34,753 nucleotides of DNA from Pluralibacter sp. GTDB lineage: Bacteria; Pseudomonadota; Gammaproteobacteria; Enterobacterales; Enterobacteriaceae. This document shows positions 7,302 through 14,725 of this stretch, piece after piece. A model generated the notes under the pieces. It was not told where the DNA came from. It was given only the letters and a program-made list of their open reading frames with translations, and searched no databases. Each line of letters starts with the position of its first letter. The stretch's first letter is position 1. The DNA is taken from assembly GCF_019237635.1 (NCBI RefSeq), contig NZ_JAFAGS010000039.1:1-34753 (forward strand), read 5' to 3'. The position numbers and the translations under genes are program-made.

Positions 7302-7335
7302 AAAAGGCGATCACGCCGCTCATATATCGCCTTTT
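7302..7335. terminator. Bidirectional terminator between symE and hcp
   Basis: AAAAGGCGAT (7302-7311) pairs perfectly with ATCGCCTTTT (7326-7335) across a 14-nt loop. The T run ends the stem in both directions, which suits the convergent genes on each side. A second, weaker pairing (CCCCCG 7240-7245 with CGGGGG 7262-7267) lies just upstream. Confidence 0.75.
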
Positions 7336-7371
7336 GCCGATACATTAACCTACCAAAGAGGTTTTTCTAGC

Positions 7372-7857
7372 CTAGACCGTAACCCTTTCATTCCATGCGT
7401 CAGTATATTGAATATTCCCATCACAGTATTTCCATGTAATCCTCTCGTATCGGAATTCAACGCGCTCCATGTGATTACACTTTTCTACTGTTTTAGTGTT
7501 GTACATGACAGGAATTACAGAAACAATTTTCACCCCCTCAAGCAGCATATTGAAATATTCTACTTCCTGCCCTGCATCATTTATTCTATACCATTTTATT
7601 TCAGCACTTTGCAGAGATTGCCCCGTAGCTACGGCTTTGTAGAGATAAGGGGTTGAGCTATCAAATTCTTTTTCAATCACCATTGGGGCATGAATGCGGG
7701 TTCCCGTAATCCTCCCTGTGTTGTTGTCTGTAGGAATATGAAGACCGTGACCAAACCCTATGATTTCTATACTTCCTTCACGATTCATCACATCTGACGA
7801 ACCTTTAATAAGCGCACCACCATCGTCTTTGAGCCATAAGTGTGAGGGAATTGCCAT
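7372..7857 (-). CDS. hcp: Orphan Hcp, type VI secretion tube protein/effector carrier
   Basis: This 161-residue Hcp-family protein has the typical MAIPSHLWLKDDGGALIKGS start, then IPTDNNTGRITGTRIHAP, SPYLYKA-like TPYLYKAVATGQSLQSAEIKWYRIN, GQEVEYFNMLLEGVK and a final ITWKYCDGNIQYTDAWNE. Hcp forms the hexameric inner tube of the T6SS and can carry small effectors in its lumen. The ATG at 7857 has an AAGGAG site 7 bases upstream. No other T6SS structural gene is in the window, so this is an orphan copy. It is the last gene of a three-gene minus-strand cassette with a DUF1493 protein and a hydrophobic protein, and the DNA is more AT-rich than the metabolic regions to the right, suggesting acquisition. 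Confidence 0.92.
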   Translation of the reverse strand: MAIPSHLWLKDDGGALIKGSSDVMNREGSIEIIGFGHGLHIPTDNNTGRITGTRIHAPMVIEKEFDSSTPYLYKAVATGQSLQSAEIKWYRINDAGQEVEYFNMLLEGVKIVSVIPVMYNTKTVEKCNHMERVEFRYERITWKYCDGNIQYTDAWNERVTV

Positions 7858-7872
7858 TTTTAACTCCTTTGA

Positions 7873-8229
7873 TTAATCATAAAGCCAGTGACCTGCTTTT
7901 GCTGACTCCACAAGCATTTTTAATGTTAATGGTACAGGTTCAGTCCTGTGCCATTTTTCATTTTTTGGGCGTAAAAAATTCAGCGGCATAAACGTTTCTT
8001 CGTTGGGCCAATATTTGATGAATGAAAAGCCTCTTTTTTCTACCCGAAACTCAGAAAAAAATGACTCAAGAATTTCTTGTGCATCCACATTTGCCCATGG
8101 GTATTCCCCCGTTGACAAGCTGGTTTCCATCGTCAAAACTGGACGTCTGAAAAAGGGAAATACAGGTTTATTCCAGTTCTTTTGATACCAGTCCATTACC
8201 TGCTTTTCTATGTCAACCGAATTATTCAT
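7873..8229 (-). CDS. DUF1493 family protein
   Basis: This 118-residue cytoplasmic protein has the DUF1493 hallmarks FFSEFRVEKRGFSFIKYWPNEE (residues about 56-77) and LTLKMLVESAKAGHWLYD at the C-terminus. I use the ATG at 8229 (MNNSVDIEKQVM) because it follows a GGTAGGTG site and family members start at an equivalent point; an upstream in-frame ATG at 8265 would overlap the preceding gene. The family has no established function as far as I know. It lies 7 bases after the hydrophobic protein gene and 15 bases before hcp, so all three are probably one transcript. A role as immunity or adaptor protein for its neighbour is possible but is inference from position only. Confidence 0.78.
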   Translation of the reverse strand: MNNSVDIEKQVMDWYQKNWNKPVFPFFRRPVLTMETSLSTGEYPWANVDAQEILESFFSEFRVEKRGFSFIKYWPNEETFMPLNFLRPKNEKWHRTEPVPLTLKMLVESAKAGHWLYD

Positions 8230-8236
8230 ACAGCAC

Positions 8237-8683
8237 CTACCATAAACGATCAGAAGGATGTGCAATGATGTTAAATTTGTTTACTGCTTTAAATGTAATA
8301 GTGGATACATCAACTGCAAGAACAACCCACCCTATAACAGGAATAGTTCTACCGACAAACGTGCCAAGTCGTTGAGTCATTACTCTTTTAGCATGTGGAG
8401 GATAACCAATCCATGTCGGTAATCTGACTGGCATCATACGATCACGGAATAACTTTCTTGAATAGATCGATGCTACCGATGTCCCAGGTGTTGCGCCTGC
8501 GAGCTTACCTGCAACAGTTACACTGTTTGAACCGAGATAGACACCTGTTACTGCCGCTATATCTGAAATACCGAAATGGTCAAGGGTCTCATCTATCATG
8601 ATCCAGAAGAATAACTCACCAGCACTCAGGTTCGATGAGCCATCATAGAAATACGTTCCGTTTAACTCCTCTACTGTATCCAT
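8237..8683 (-). CDS. Hydrophobic hypothetical protein, candidate Hcp-linked effector
   Basis: This 148-residue protein is first in the hcp cassette. There is no signal peptide. A glycine- and serine-rich middle (VTVAGKLAGATPGTSVASIYSRK) precedes a C-terminal hydrophobic segment, GRTIPVIGWVVLAVDVSTITF (about residues 111-131), followed by FNIIAHPSDRLW. A C-terminal 'PVxGW..la.D' stretch occurs, as I recall, in small membrane proteins near T6SS and colicin-like genes, but I cannot name a family. The start at 8683 has only a weak CAGGGC site. A possible promoter lies upstream (TTGTCA 8745-8740, TATGAT 8720-8715, 19-base spacer). Cargo for Hcp delivery is a hypothesis based on context. Confidence 0.6.
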   Translation of the reverse strand: MDTVEELNGTYFYDGSSNLSAGELFFWIMIDETLDHFGISDIAAVTGVYLGSNSVTVAGKLAGATPGTSVASIYSRKLFRDRMMPVRLPTWIGYPPHAKRVMTQRLGTFVGRTIPVIGWVVLAVDVSTITFKAVNKFNIIAHPSDRLW

Positions 8684-9066
8684 TCAATAGCCCTGTTTTT
8701 TTTAGTGACCAAGTATCATACTCTTAATATCAAGAATAATGACAAATAATTATTTAAAACTCCATAAATACATAAAGCGTATATTTATAATGCAATTAAT
8801 ATATTTAATTAATTGATATTCATCTATTATTTTAGAAAAAACATTACGCTATCAGAAAGAATAACTATCCCTCCAGTGACCCCCATCACACTTCCTTCCC
8901 CATTTTCCCTCCCTGTCCTTCCCTCTGCCTGCCCTAACCCCTTGAATTTCCACCTTCCCACCCCTCATCAATACAAAACACGAATCAATACGCGCGTTAA
9001 TCATATTGGAAGCCAAATCGTTGCCCTTCGAGAATAAGCGCAAACCACGCTATTCAGGAGTGCCTT
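8684..9066. other. Intergenic region: AT-rich half, then extreme pyrimidine tract
   Basis: There is no credible gene here. The left half (to about 8860) is very AT-rich, with small palindromes such as AGTATCATACT (8712-8722), as in H-NS-bound foreign DNA. The right half, 8865-8970, is a C/T-rich tract with about 54 C and 6 G by hand count. Just before the PNP gene, GAATA-A-GCG (9032-9040) can pair with CGC-TATTC (9048-9055), forming a small hairpin that abuts the AGGAG ribosome site (9056-9060). Confidence 0.7.
8898..8923 (-). other. Canonical G-quadruplex motif (minus strand)
   Basis: On the minus strand four G runs (8923-8921, 8913-8911, 8909-8907 and 8901-8898) are separated by loops of 7, 1 and 5 bases, meeting the G3+N1-7 rule. 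It lies inside the pyrimidine tract 144 bases upstream of the PNP gene. Formation in the cell is untested. Confidence 0.6.
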
Positions 9067-9900
9067 ATGTCCCGTTCGATGTTTAACGATGCCCCGTATG
9101 ACGCCGCCGAGATCCTGCGTGCCGCGAAGCCGGACTTTGCGCCGCGGATAGCGATGATCCTCGGCTCCGGCCTCGGCGCGCTGGCCGACAAGCTGGAAAA
9201 CAAAACCGTCATCTCGTATGAGGAGTTGCCGGGCTTTCCGGTCAGCACCGTCATCGGCCACGCCGGTGAGGTGGTGATGGGCAGCCTGCACGGCGTCGAC
9301 CTGCTGTGCATGAAGGGTCGCGGCCATTTTTATGAAGGCGTCGGGATGGGCATCATGACCCACGCGGTGCGCACCTTTAAACTGCTCGGCTGCGAATTCC
9401 TGTTCTGCACCAACGCCGCCGGGTCGCTGAATACCGATATCCCGGCAGGCTCATTGGTGGCGCTGAGCGACCACATCAACACCATGCCGTCAACGCCGCT
9501 GGTCGGCCCGAACGACGACCGCTTCGGCCCGCGCTTCTTCAGCCTCGCCAACGCCTACGACCGCGACCTGCGCCAGCAGCTGCACGCCACTGCCCGCGCG
9601 CTGAACCTGCCGCTGCACAACGGGGTATTTGTCTCCTACCCCGGCCCCAACTTCGAAACCGCCGCGGAGATCCGCATGATGCAGAACATGGGTGGCGACG
9701 TGGTGGGGATGTCGGTGGTACCGGAGGTGATTGTCGCCCGCCACTGCGGCCTGAAGGTGCTGGCGGTCTCCGCCATTACCAACATGGCGGAAGGGCTGAG
9801 CGACGTTGAGCTATCCCATGAACAGACGCTGAAGTGCGCCGCCATGGTGACCGACGACTTTATCCGTCTGATAAGCCAGTTCGTGAAGAACTACCGCTGA
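9067..9900 (+). CDS. xapA: Purine nucleoside phosphorylase II (xanthosine phosphorylase, XapA-like)
   Basis: This 277-residue enzyme of the trimeric PNP family cleaves purine nucleosides with phosphate to a base and (deoxy)ribose-1-phosphate. It matches E. coli XapA along its length and has the same size. Visible sites are the phosphate loop ILGSGLG (31-37), RGHFYEG near 85, FCTNAAGSL near 116, SYPGPNFET with E197, and AITNMAEGLSD with N239, equivalent to the base-binding Glu201/Asn243 of human PNP. XapA-type enzymes accept xanthosine besides inosine and guanosine. The start ATG follows AGGAG. It is first in a xapABR-like set with an MFS permease and a LysR regulator. Whether it is the genome's only XapA or a paralogue cannot be judged here. 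Confidence 0.88.
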   Translation: MSRSMFNDAPYDAAEILRAAKPDFAPRIAMILGSGLGALADKLENKTVISYEELPGFPVSTVIGHAGEVVMGSLHGVDLLCMKGRGHFYEGVGMGIMTHAVRTFKLLGCEFLFCTNAAGSLNTDIPAGSLVALSDHINTMPSTPLVGPNDDRFGPRFFSLANAYDRDLRQQLHATARALNLPLHNGVFVSYPGPNFETAAEIRMMQNMGGDVVGMSVVPEVIVARHCGLKVLAVSAITNMAEGLSDVELSHEQTLKCAAMVTDDFIRLISQFVKNYR

Positions 9901-9912
9901 CCCACAGCCACA

Positions 9913-9931
9913 GGCGGGCAGCACGCCCGCC
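9913..9931 (+). other. Intercistronic hairpin before the MFS gene
   Basis: GGCGGGC (9913-9919) pairs with GCCCGCC (9925-9931) around AGCAC, immediately before the AGGAGA ribosome site (9932-9937). There is no T run; it may stabilise or attenuate the downstream message. Confidence 0.5.
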
Positions 9932-9944
9932 AGGAGAACCGCAG

Positions 9945-11144
9945 ATGCCAGAAAATACCTCCCGCGGCAGCCTGAATGCCATCTCGTACCTGAGCTACTA
10001 CTTTGTCGGGGCGCTGGTCTCGACCCTGGGCATCGTCCTTGGGCCGCTGTGCGCCGCCTTTCATAAAGACCCGAGCTTTATCGGCCAGGTCTTCACGCTG
10101 ATGAATATCGGCATGTTCGTGCCGATCATGCTCGGCGGGCTGCTGATGAAAAAATGGGGACTGCAAAAGCCGCTGGCGATCGCCTCTCTGCTCACTATCG
10201 TTATCAGCGTCGTGCTGTTCACCACCCCGACGCTCACCCTGTTCAGCATCGCCGTGGCGGTGATTGGCGCCTGTGGCGGTATCTTTATGACCATCGGCAG
10301 TTATCTGGTAGTGCGCATCAACCCGGATGAAAAAAGTCGCTCATCAAGCCTGATTTTTACCGACTTTTTCTTCAGCCTGGCGGGGGCGACGCTCTCCTTC
10401 CTGTTGGCATGGATGTTCAAACTCGGCGCCAGCTGGATGGCGATGTACGCCATCATGGGCGGCCTGGGCATCCTGATGCTGCTTTTGGTGCTGCGCGCCC
10501 GCTTCCCGAGCGCGGAAGCGCCGGTATCCGACACGCAGCATACCGAAACCGCCGCAGAACCGTGGGGAATCTCGGTGTGGCTTATCTGCCTGGCGCTGTT
10601 CTTGTTCCTGCTGGCGGAGCCGATTTTCACTATGTGGACGCCGGGGTATTTGCAGTCGCGCTTTGCGATGCAGCCCGAACAGGCGGCGCTGTACACCACC
10701 GTATACTGGGTCGCCAAAGCCATCGGCCTGTTCCTTAACCAGTTCACGGTGAAGTGGATGAAGCTGCGCACCTTCCTGCTGACCTGCGCCCTGGTCGGGA
10801 TGGCATCGGTCGCGCTGATTACCAACAGCGCCAACGGCACGCTGATTCTGATCGCCTGCGGCGCCTTCGGCTTCTTTAACTCCGGCCTGTTCTCCGGGCT
10901 GATGAGCTACGGTTCGCTACAGGTCAGCCGCAGCTCGCCGACGCTGATTTCCGCGCTGCTCACCTGCGGCACCGTCGGCACGCTGCTGTTCGCCAGCGTC
11001 TCCTCGTTGGTCAACAGCCGGTTCGGCCTGCACGGCGCGGTCAACACTGCGACCATCGCCTACGGTCTGCTGCTGCTGACGCTGGTCGCCGCCGTGCTGC
11101 GCAGCAACGCGGAACGTCTGCACCAGACCGCCGTCGCGGTTTGA
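9945..11144 (+). CDS. MFS transporter, TsgA-like, probable nucleoside/base permease
   Basis: This is a 399-residue major facilitator protein with about 12 hydrophobic segments. The opening NAISYLSYYFVGALVSTLGIVLG, the MKKWG loop and LIFTDFFFSLAGATLSFLLAW near residue 140 resemble TsgA more than the XapB/NupG nucleoside:proton symporters. I chose the ATG at 9945 because it has AGGAGA 7 bases upstream; the longer open frame starting inside the PNP gene has no ribosome site. It is 44 bases downstream of the PNP gene in the same direction, so import of a purine nucleoside or related compound is the likely role. That substrate is inferred from context only. Confidence 0.82.
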   Translation: MPENTSRGSLNAISYLSYYFVGALVSTLGIVLGPLCAAFHKDPSFIGQVFTLMNIGMFVPIMLGGLLMKKWGLQKPLAIASLLTIVISVVLFTTPTLTLFSIAVAVIGACGGIFMTIGSYLVVRINPDEKSRSSSLIFTDFFFSLAGATLSFLLAWMFKLGASWMAMYAIMGGLGILMLLLVLRARFPSAEAPVSDTQHTETAAEPWGISVWLICLALFLFLLAEPIFTMWTPGYLQSRFAMQPEQAALYTTVYWVAKAIGLFLNQFTVKWMKLRTFLLTCALVGMASVALITNSANGTLILIACGAFGFFNSGLFSGLMSYGSLQVSRSSPTLISALLTCGTVGTLLFASVSSLVNSRFGLHGAVNTATIAYGLLLLTLVAAVLRSNAERLHQTAVAV

Positions 11145-11152
11145 CAGGCCAG

Positions 11153-11185
11153 GGAGAGGGTGGCAAAAATGGTCGCACCCTCTCC
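11153..11185 (+). terminator. Hairpin after the MFS gene, overlapping one possible LysR start
   Basis: GGAGAGGGTG (11153-11162) pairs perfectly with CACCCTCTCC (11176-11185) around a 13-nt loop, 8 bases after the MFS stop codon and followed by TTATC. It fits an intrinsic or attenuating terminator. Confidence 0.5.
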
Positions 11186-11201
11186 TTATCTGACGACACA
11201 C

Positions 11202-12101
11202 ATGACCGATCCCCAGGCCATCAGCCGCATCCGCCTGCGCATGCTGCGCTATTTTCAGGTGCTCGCCGACGAACTGCATTTTGGCCGCGCCGCCGCCAGG
11301 CTCAACATCTCCCAGCCGCCGCTCAGTATGCAGATCAAAGAACTGGAGGAGATCCTTGAGGTGGATCTGTTCGAGCGCTCCAGCCGCAGGGTGGTATTAA
11401 CCCACGCCGGGAAGGTGTTGAAAACCGAGGTCGACCGCCTGCTCAGCGCCACCGAACAGTCGCTGAACTACGTACGCCAGATTGGCCGTAGCGAAAAGCA
11501 GCACATCAATATCGGCATCATCGGCAGCGCGATATGGGGCACGCTGCTCACCCGGCTGAAGGCCTTTCGCGAGCGCAACCCTGACGTCAACTGGACGCTC
11601 ACCGAGCTCTCTCAGCAGCAGCAAATCGAGGCGCTGCGCGCCCGCACCATCGATATCGCCATCAACCGCAACGTCATCCCCTGCGTGGAGGCGAATATCC
11701 GCTGCCAGCTGATTTCCCGCGAAGCGATGCGCCTCGCCGTGCATGAGGGCGACCCGCTGGCGCGCCGTCGCCAGGTGCCGCTTGCCGAACTGGCCCAGCG
11801 GCCGTTTATTTCGCTGTCGTTTAACCGGGGGGATTTTGCCCGTCAGGTGAATGACGCCTGCGTCGAGCACGGTTTTCACCCGCTCATCGTCCAGCAGGTC
11901 TTTGAACCACAGACCGTGCTGGCGCTGGTGAGCGCAGGAAACGGCGTAGCGCTGCTGCCGGAAACCTGCGCCCTGATCCACTGGCCGGGAGTGACGTTTG
12001 TGACGCTGGCAGAGACCATTCCCGCCGATCTCTACGCCTTATGGTATGACGAACCGCTGCCGGAGGTGTTCAGCCGCCTGCTCACGGCGCTGCGCGGCTG
12101 A
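11202..12101 (+). CDS. LysR-family transcriptional regulator (XapR-like position)
   Basis: This is a 299-residue LysR regulator. The N-terminal winged helix is clear (MLRYFQVLADELHFGRAAARLNISQPPLSMQIKELEEILEVDLFER, about residues 10-55), followed by the two-lobed co-inducer domain (INIGIIGSAIWGTLL onward). The start is uncertain: the ATG at 11202 gives a normal-length LysR protein but lacks a ribosome site. The ATG at 11169 (310 residues) has GGGAGAGGG, but both lie in or beside the 11153-11185 hairpin. Position after a PNP gene and permease parallels xapR, so it probably controls that operon, with an unknown inducer. Its 3' end overlaps the convergent dpkA-like gene by 20 bases. Confidence 0.87.
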   Translation: MTDPQAISRIRLRMLRYFQVLADELHFGRAAARLNISQPPLSMQIKELEEILEVDLFERSSRRVVLTHAGKVLKTEVDRLLSATEQSLNYVRQIGRSEKQHINIGIIGSAIWGTLLTRLKAFRERNPDVNWTLTELSQQQQIEALRARTIDIAINRNVIPCVEANIRCQLISREAMRLAVHEGDPLARRRQVPLAELAQRPFISLSFNRGDFARQVNDACVEHGFHPLIVQQVFEPQTVLALVSAGNGVALLPETCALIHWPGVTFVTLAETIPADLYALWYDEPLPEVFSRLLTALRG

Positions 12102-13101
12102 GGGCGATGATGTCCTCATGCAGAGAGCGGCTTAGGGTGACGCCCTCCCGCTCGCTGCGCTGACGCGCAAGGAAGCGCCGCTCTCCCGGCAGCCGCGCGC
12201 CCTGCGCCTGAAGTTCGCTAAACAGCCGCTCGGCCCGCGCCAGGTGACTGGCCGCCGAATCCCCGAGAAACCGCACAGGATCAAGCGCCAGAATCAGCTC
12301 GCCGCCGTACGGCGCTCCGCCAGCGCCATCGTCCCACGCCAGCGATTCGGCGCTGGTCATGTCGCCGATAAGCGGCCCGGCGATAAGCTCTATCATCGCG
12401 GCCAGCGCCGAGCCTTTGTGCCCGCCGAAGGGCAACATGGCCCCGTCCAGCACCGCCTGAGGATCGGTGGTCGGCTGCCCTTCCCGGTCGATGCCCCATC
12501 CCTGCGGCAACGGCGTGCCGTTTCTCAGGTGCAGCTGAATTTCACCGCGCGCCGCGGCGCTGGTCGCCATATCGAAAATAAACGGCGGTTTGCCTTCACG
12601 CGGCCAGCCGAACGCCAGCGGGTTAGTGCCAAACAGCGGGCGGACGCCTCCCGCCGGGGCCACCCAGGCATGGTTCGGCGTACAGGCGATCCCCACCAAC
12701 CCGGCCTGGGTGAGCGGCTCCACATCGGCAAACAGCGCCGAATAGTGGACGCAGCGATTAATCGCCAGCGCCGCAATACCGTTGGTCCGCGCTTTTTCAA
12801 TCAACAGCGGCAGCGCGTGCGTATAGGCCAGTAACGAGCACGCGCCCCGGGCGTCCGCCTGGACGATCGCCGGGGCTTTATCCGACACGACCGGCAACGC
12901 CTCGCCCGATATTTTCCCTTTACGCCGCGTCTCGACAATGCCCAGCAATCGCCACAGGCCGTGGGAGGCGCAGCCATCGCGCTCCCCGGCCGTCACGTTG
13001 TCGGCGATACTCGCCGCATGAGCATCATTAAATCCATTCTCCCTGAGCACCCGATAAGCCAGCGCGTAAGCCGCGGGTAATGAGAGCGTTACCGTTTCCA
13101 T
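12082..13101 (-). CDS. dpkA: Delta1-pyrroline-2-carboxylate / piperideine-2-carboxylate reductase (DpkA-like)
   Basis: This 339-residue member of the NAD(P)H-dependent malate/L-lactate dehydrogenase-2 family has the expected landmarks: AGERDGCASHGLWRL (38-52), INRCVHYSALFADV with the catalytic-type H119, GTNPLAFGWP and FDMATSAAARGEIQ, and PFGGHKGSALAAMIELI near the C-terminus. DpkA enzymes reduce cyclic imino acids such as delta1-pyrroline-2-carboxylate to L-proline. As last gene of the leftward hydroxyproline operon it may salvage pyrroline carboxylate or handle 3-hydroxyproline-derived material; the exact substrate is inferred. The ATG at 13101 has AAGGGG upstream and is 11 bases after the permease gene. 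Other family members are ureidoglycolate and lactate dehydrogenases, but context favours DpkA. Confidence 0.78.
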   Translation of the reverse strand: METVTLSLPAAYALAYRVLRENGFNDAHAASIADNVTAGERDGCASHGLWRLLGIVETRRKGKISGEALPVVSDKAPAIVQADARGACSLLAYTHALPLLIEKARTNGIAALAINRCVHYSALFADVEPLTQAGLVGIACTPNHAWVAPAGGVRPLFGTNPLAFGWPREGKPPFIFDMATSAAARGEIQLHLRNGTPLPQGWGIDREGQPTTDPQAVLDGAMLPFGGHKGSALAAMIELIAGPLIGDMTSAESLAWDDGAGGAPYGGELILALDPVRFLGDSAASHLARAERLFSELQAQGARLPGERRFLARQRSEREGVTLSRSLHEDIIALSRAAP

Positions 13102-13112
13102 AGCAGACCCCT

Positions 13113-14714
13113 TTACTCCTCTTCATCACCGGTAAAATTCGCCTGAGGCAAGCAGGTATATGCCCCCCAGTAGTAAATCCCCAGCGACATCGCCGCCACC
13201 ACAACCGTATCCCAGGGATGAGCAATCGCGCCGCTCCCGCCAAAACTACCCAACCAGGAGAACAGCATAATCAGGGCATAAAAGGCGATGAGCCACAGCG
13301 ACGATTTCACCTGCTGCGCCAGGCTGACGGTATGAACAGGCACTTTCGACTTACACAGGATGTACACCACAAACATCACGATTTGCAGCCCAAGCAGCCA
13401 CGACAGCGTTCCCCAGCCGGACCAGAAAACGATCAACGCCGAGATGACAAACGACACCGGGCCGACCACAGCGAAACCGCGGACGCGGAACGGGCGCGGC
13501 AAATCCGGCGCATTACGACGCAGCCCCGCCGCGGTCACCGGCGCGATGGCGTAACTCAACACCAGCGCCGCCGAGACCACGCTGATAAGCTGTTCCCACG
13601 ACGGAAACGGCAGCGTCCAGAAGATGGATAACCCAAAGGTCAGCCACAGCGCCGGACGGGGAATGCCGGACTCTTTATCGATATAGGTGAAGGATTTAAA
13701 AAAGGTGCCCGCTTTCGCCCAGCCATAGATCACCCGCGGGGTGGCGTTCATGTAGATATTGCCGGTGCCGCTCGGCGAGACGATGGCGTCGCACACCACC
13801 ATAAACGCCAGCCATCCCATGCCCAGGGTGATGGCGATATCACGGTACGGCAGCGAAAACTGCTTGCCGATATCCGCCCATCCGCCGCTCAGCATCGACG
13901 TCGGTATGCTGCCAAGAAACGCCACCTGCAGCAGAACGTAAATGACTGTCGACAGCACCACCGACAGGATCAGCGCCACCGGAATGGTGCGCTGCGGGTT
14001 TTGCACTTCGCTGGCGACGGAGATAATCGGCGTCAGACCAAGATAGGCAAAAATGATTCCACCGGCGCTGATCGCCGCCTCCACACCGGACATCCCAAAC
14101 GGCGCAACCCCTTGCACATGCAGGTTCTCGGGTTTGAAAAACGCAAACAGCGTGATCACCACCAGCAGCGGCACCAGAAACTTCAGTACGCTGATGAAGT
14201 TGTTCGACCGGGCAAACGTCTTGACGCTGTAGTAATTCAGGGCAAAGAAAAAACACAGCAGCAAAAACTGCACCACCCAGCCAAGCAGCGTCGGGTCGCT
14301 GGAATTCGGCTGTGTCAGCATCGGAAACCAGGCGGCGGCGTACTGCCGGGCGGCGACAATCTCAATGGAGATCAGGCTGGAAAACGCGATAAGCGTAATA
14401 AAGCCCAGCAGATACCCCATCAGCTCGCCATGAGAAAACACCGGGTAGCGGATAATACCGCCCGCACGCGGCAGCGCCGCGCCCAGCTCGCAATAGACGA
14501 TGCCCAGCAGCAGCACCGCAATGCCGCCGATAACCCACGAGGCGATTCCCGCCGGACCGGCGATGGAGGCCACATGGCTGGCGGCAAACAGCCAGCCGGA
14601 GCCGAAAATGGCGCCCAGGCCAATAAACGTCAAATCCGTTAACGTCAGCTGCTTTTTAAATTTTCCCGACTCGACAACGCGGGTTTGAGAGTCATGCGTG
14701 GAGTGAATGGTCAT
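13113..14714 (-). CDS. APC-family amino acid permease, probable hydroxyproline importer
   Basis: This 533-residue inner-membrane protein has at least 12 hydrophobic segments. The first carries the APC signature (LTFIGLGAIFGSGWLFAASHVASIAGPAGIASW, residues about 29-61), and PFGMSGVEAAISAGGIIFAYLG marks the TM6 region. The GAIFGSGW form resembles aspartate:proton symporter-type APC members. It sits between the ketoglutarate-semialdehyde dehydrogenase gene (11-base gap) and dpkA (11-base gap), so hydroxyproline or proline uptake is the most economical role. The ATG at 14714 has AAGGGC 8 bases upstream. Hydroxyproline clusters I know of often carry ABC or MFS systems, so this APC pairing is of interest. 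Specificity is inferred. Confidence 0.82.
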   Translation of the reverse strand: MTIHSTHDSQTRVVESGKFKKQLTLTDLTFIGLGAIFGSGWLFAASHVASIAGPAGIASWVIGGIAVLLLGIVYCELGAALPRAGGIIRYPVFSHGELMGYLLGFITLIAFSSLISIEIVAARQYAAAWFPMLTQPNSSDPTLLGWVVQFLLLCFFFALNYYSVKTFARSNNFISVLKFLVPLLVVITLFAFFKPENLHVQGVAPFGMSGVEAAISAGGIIFAYLGLTPIISVASEVQNPQRTIPVALILSVVLSTVIYVLLQVAFLGSIPTSMLSGGWADIGKQFSLPYRDIAITLGMGWLAFMVVCDAIVSPSGTGNIYMNATPRVIYGWAKAGTFFKSFTYIDKESGIPRPALWLTFGLSIFWTLPFPSWEQLISVVSAALVLSYAIAPVTAAGLRRNAPDLPRPFRVRGFAVVGPVSFVISALIVFWSGWGTLSWLLGLQIVMFVVYILCKSKVPVHTVSLAQQVKSSLWLIAFYALIMLFSWLGSFGGSGAIAHPWDTVVVAAMSLGIYYWGAYTCLPQANFTGDEEE

Positions 14715-14725
14715 GATAATGCCCT

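Noticed and set aside
7246-7656. 136-codon plus-strand open frame after symE
   Set aside because: Almost entirely antisense to the clearly recognisable hcp gene, and it spans the bidirectional terminator; no ribosome site.
9001-9066. Purine riboswitch before the PNP gene
   Set aside because: The conserved core of purine riboswitches and a three-way junction cannot be found; only a small hairpin next to the ribosome site is present.
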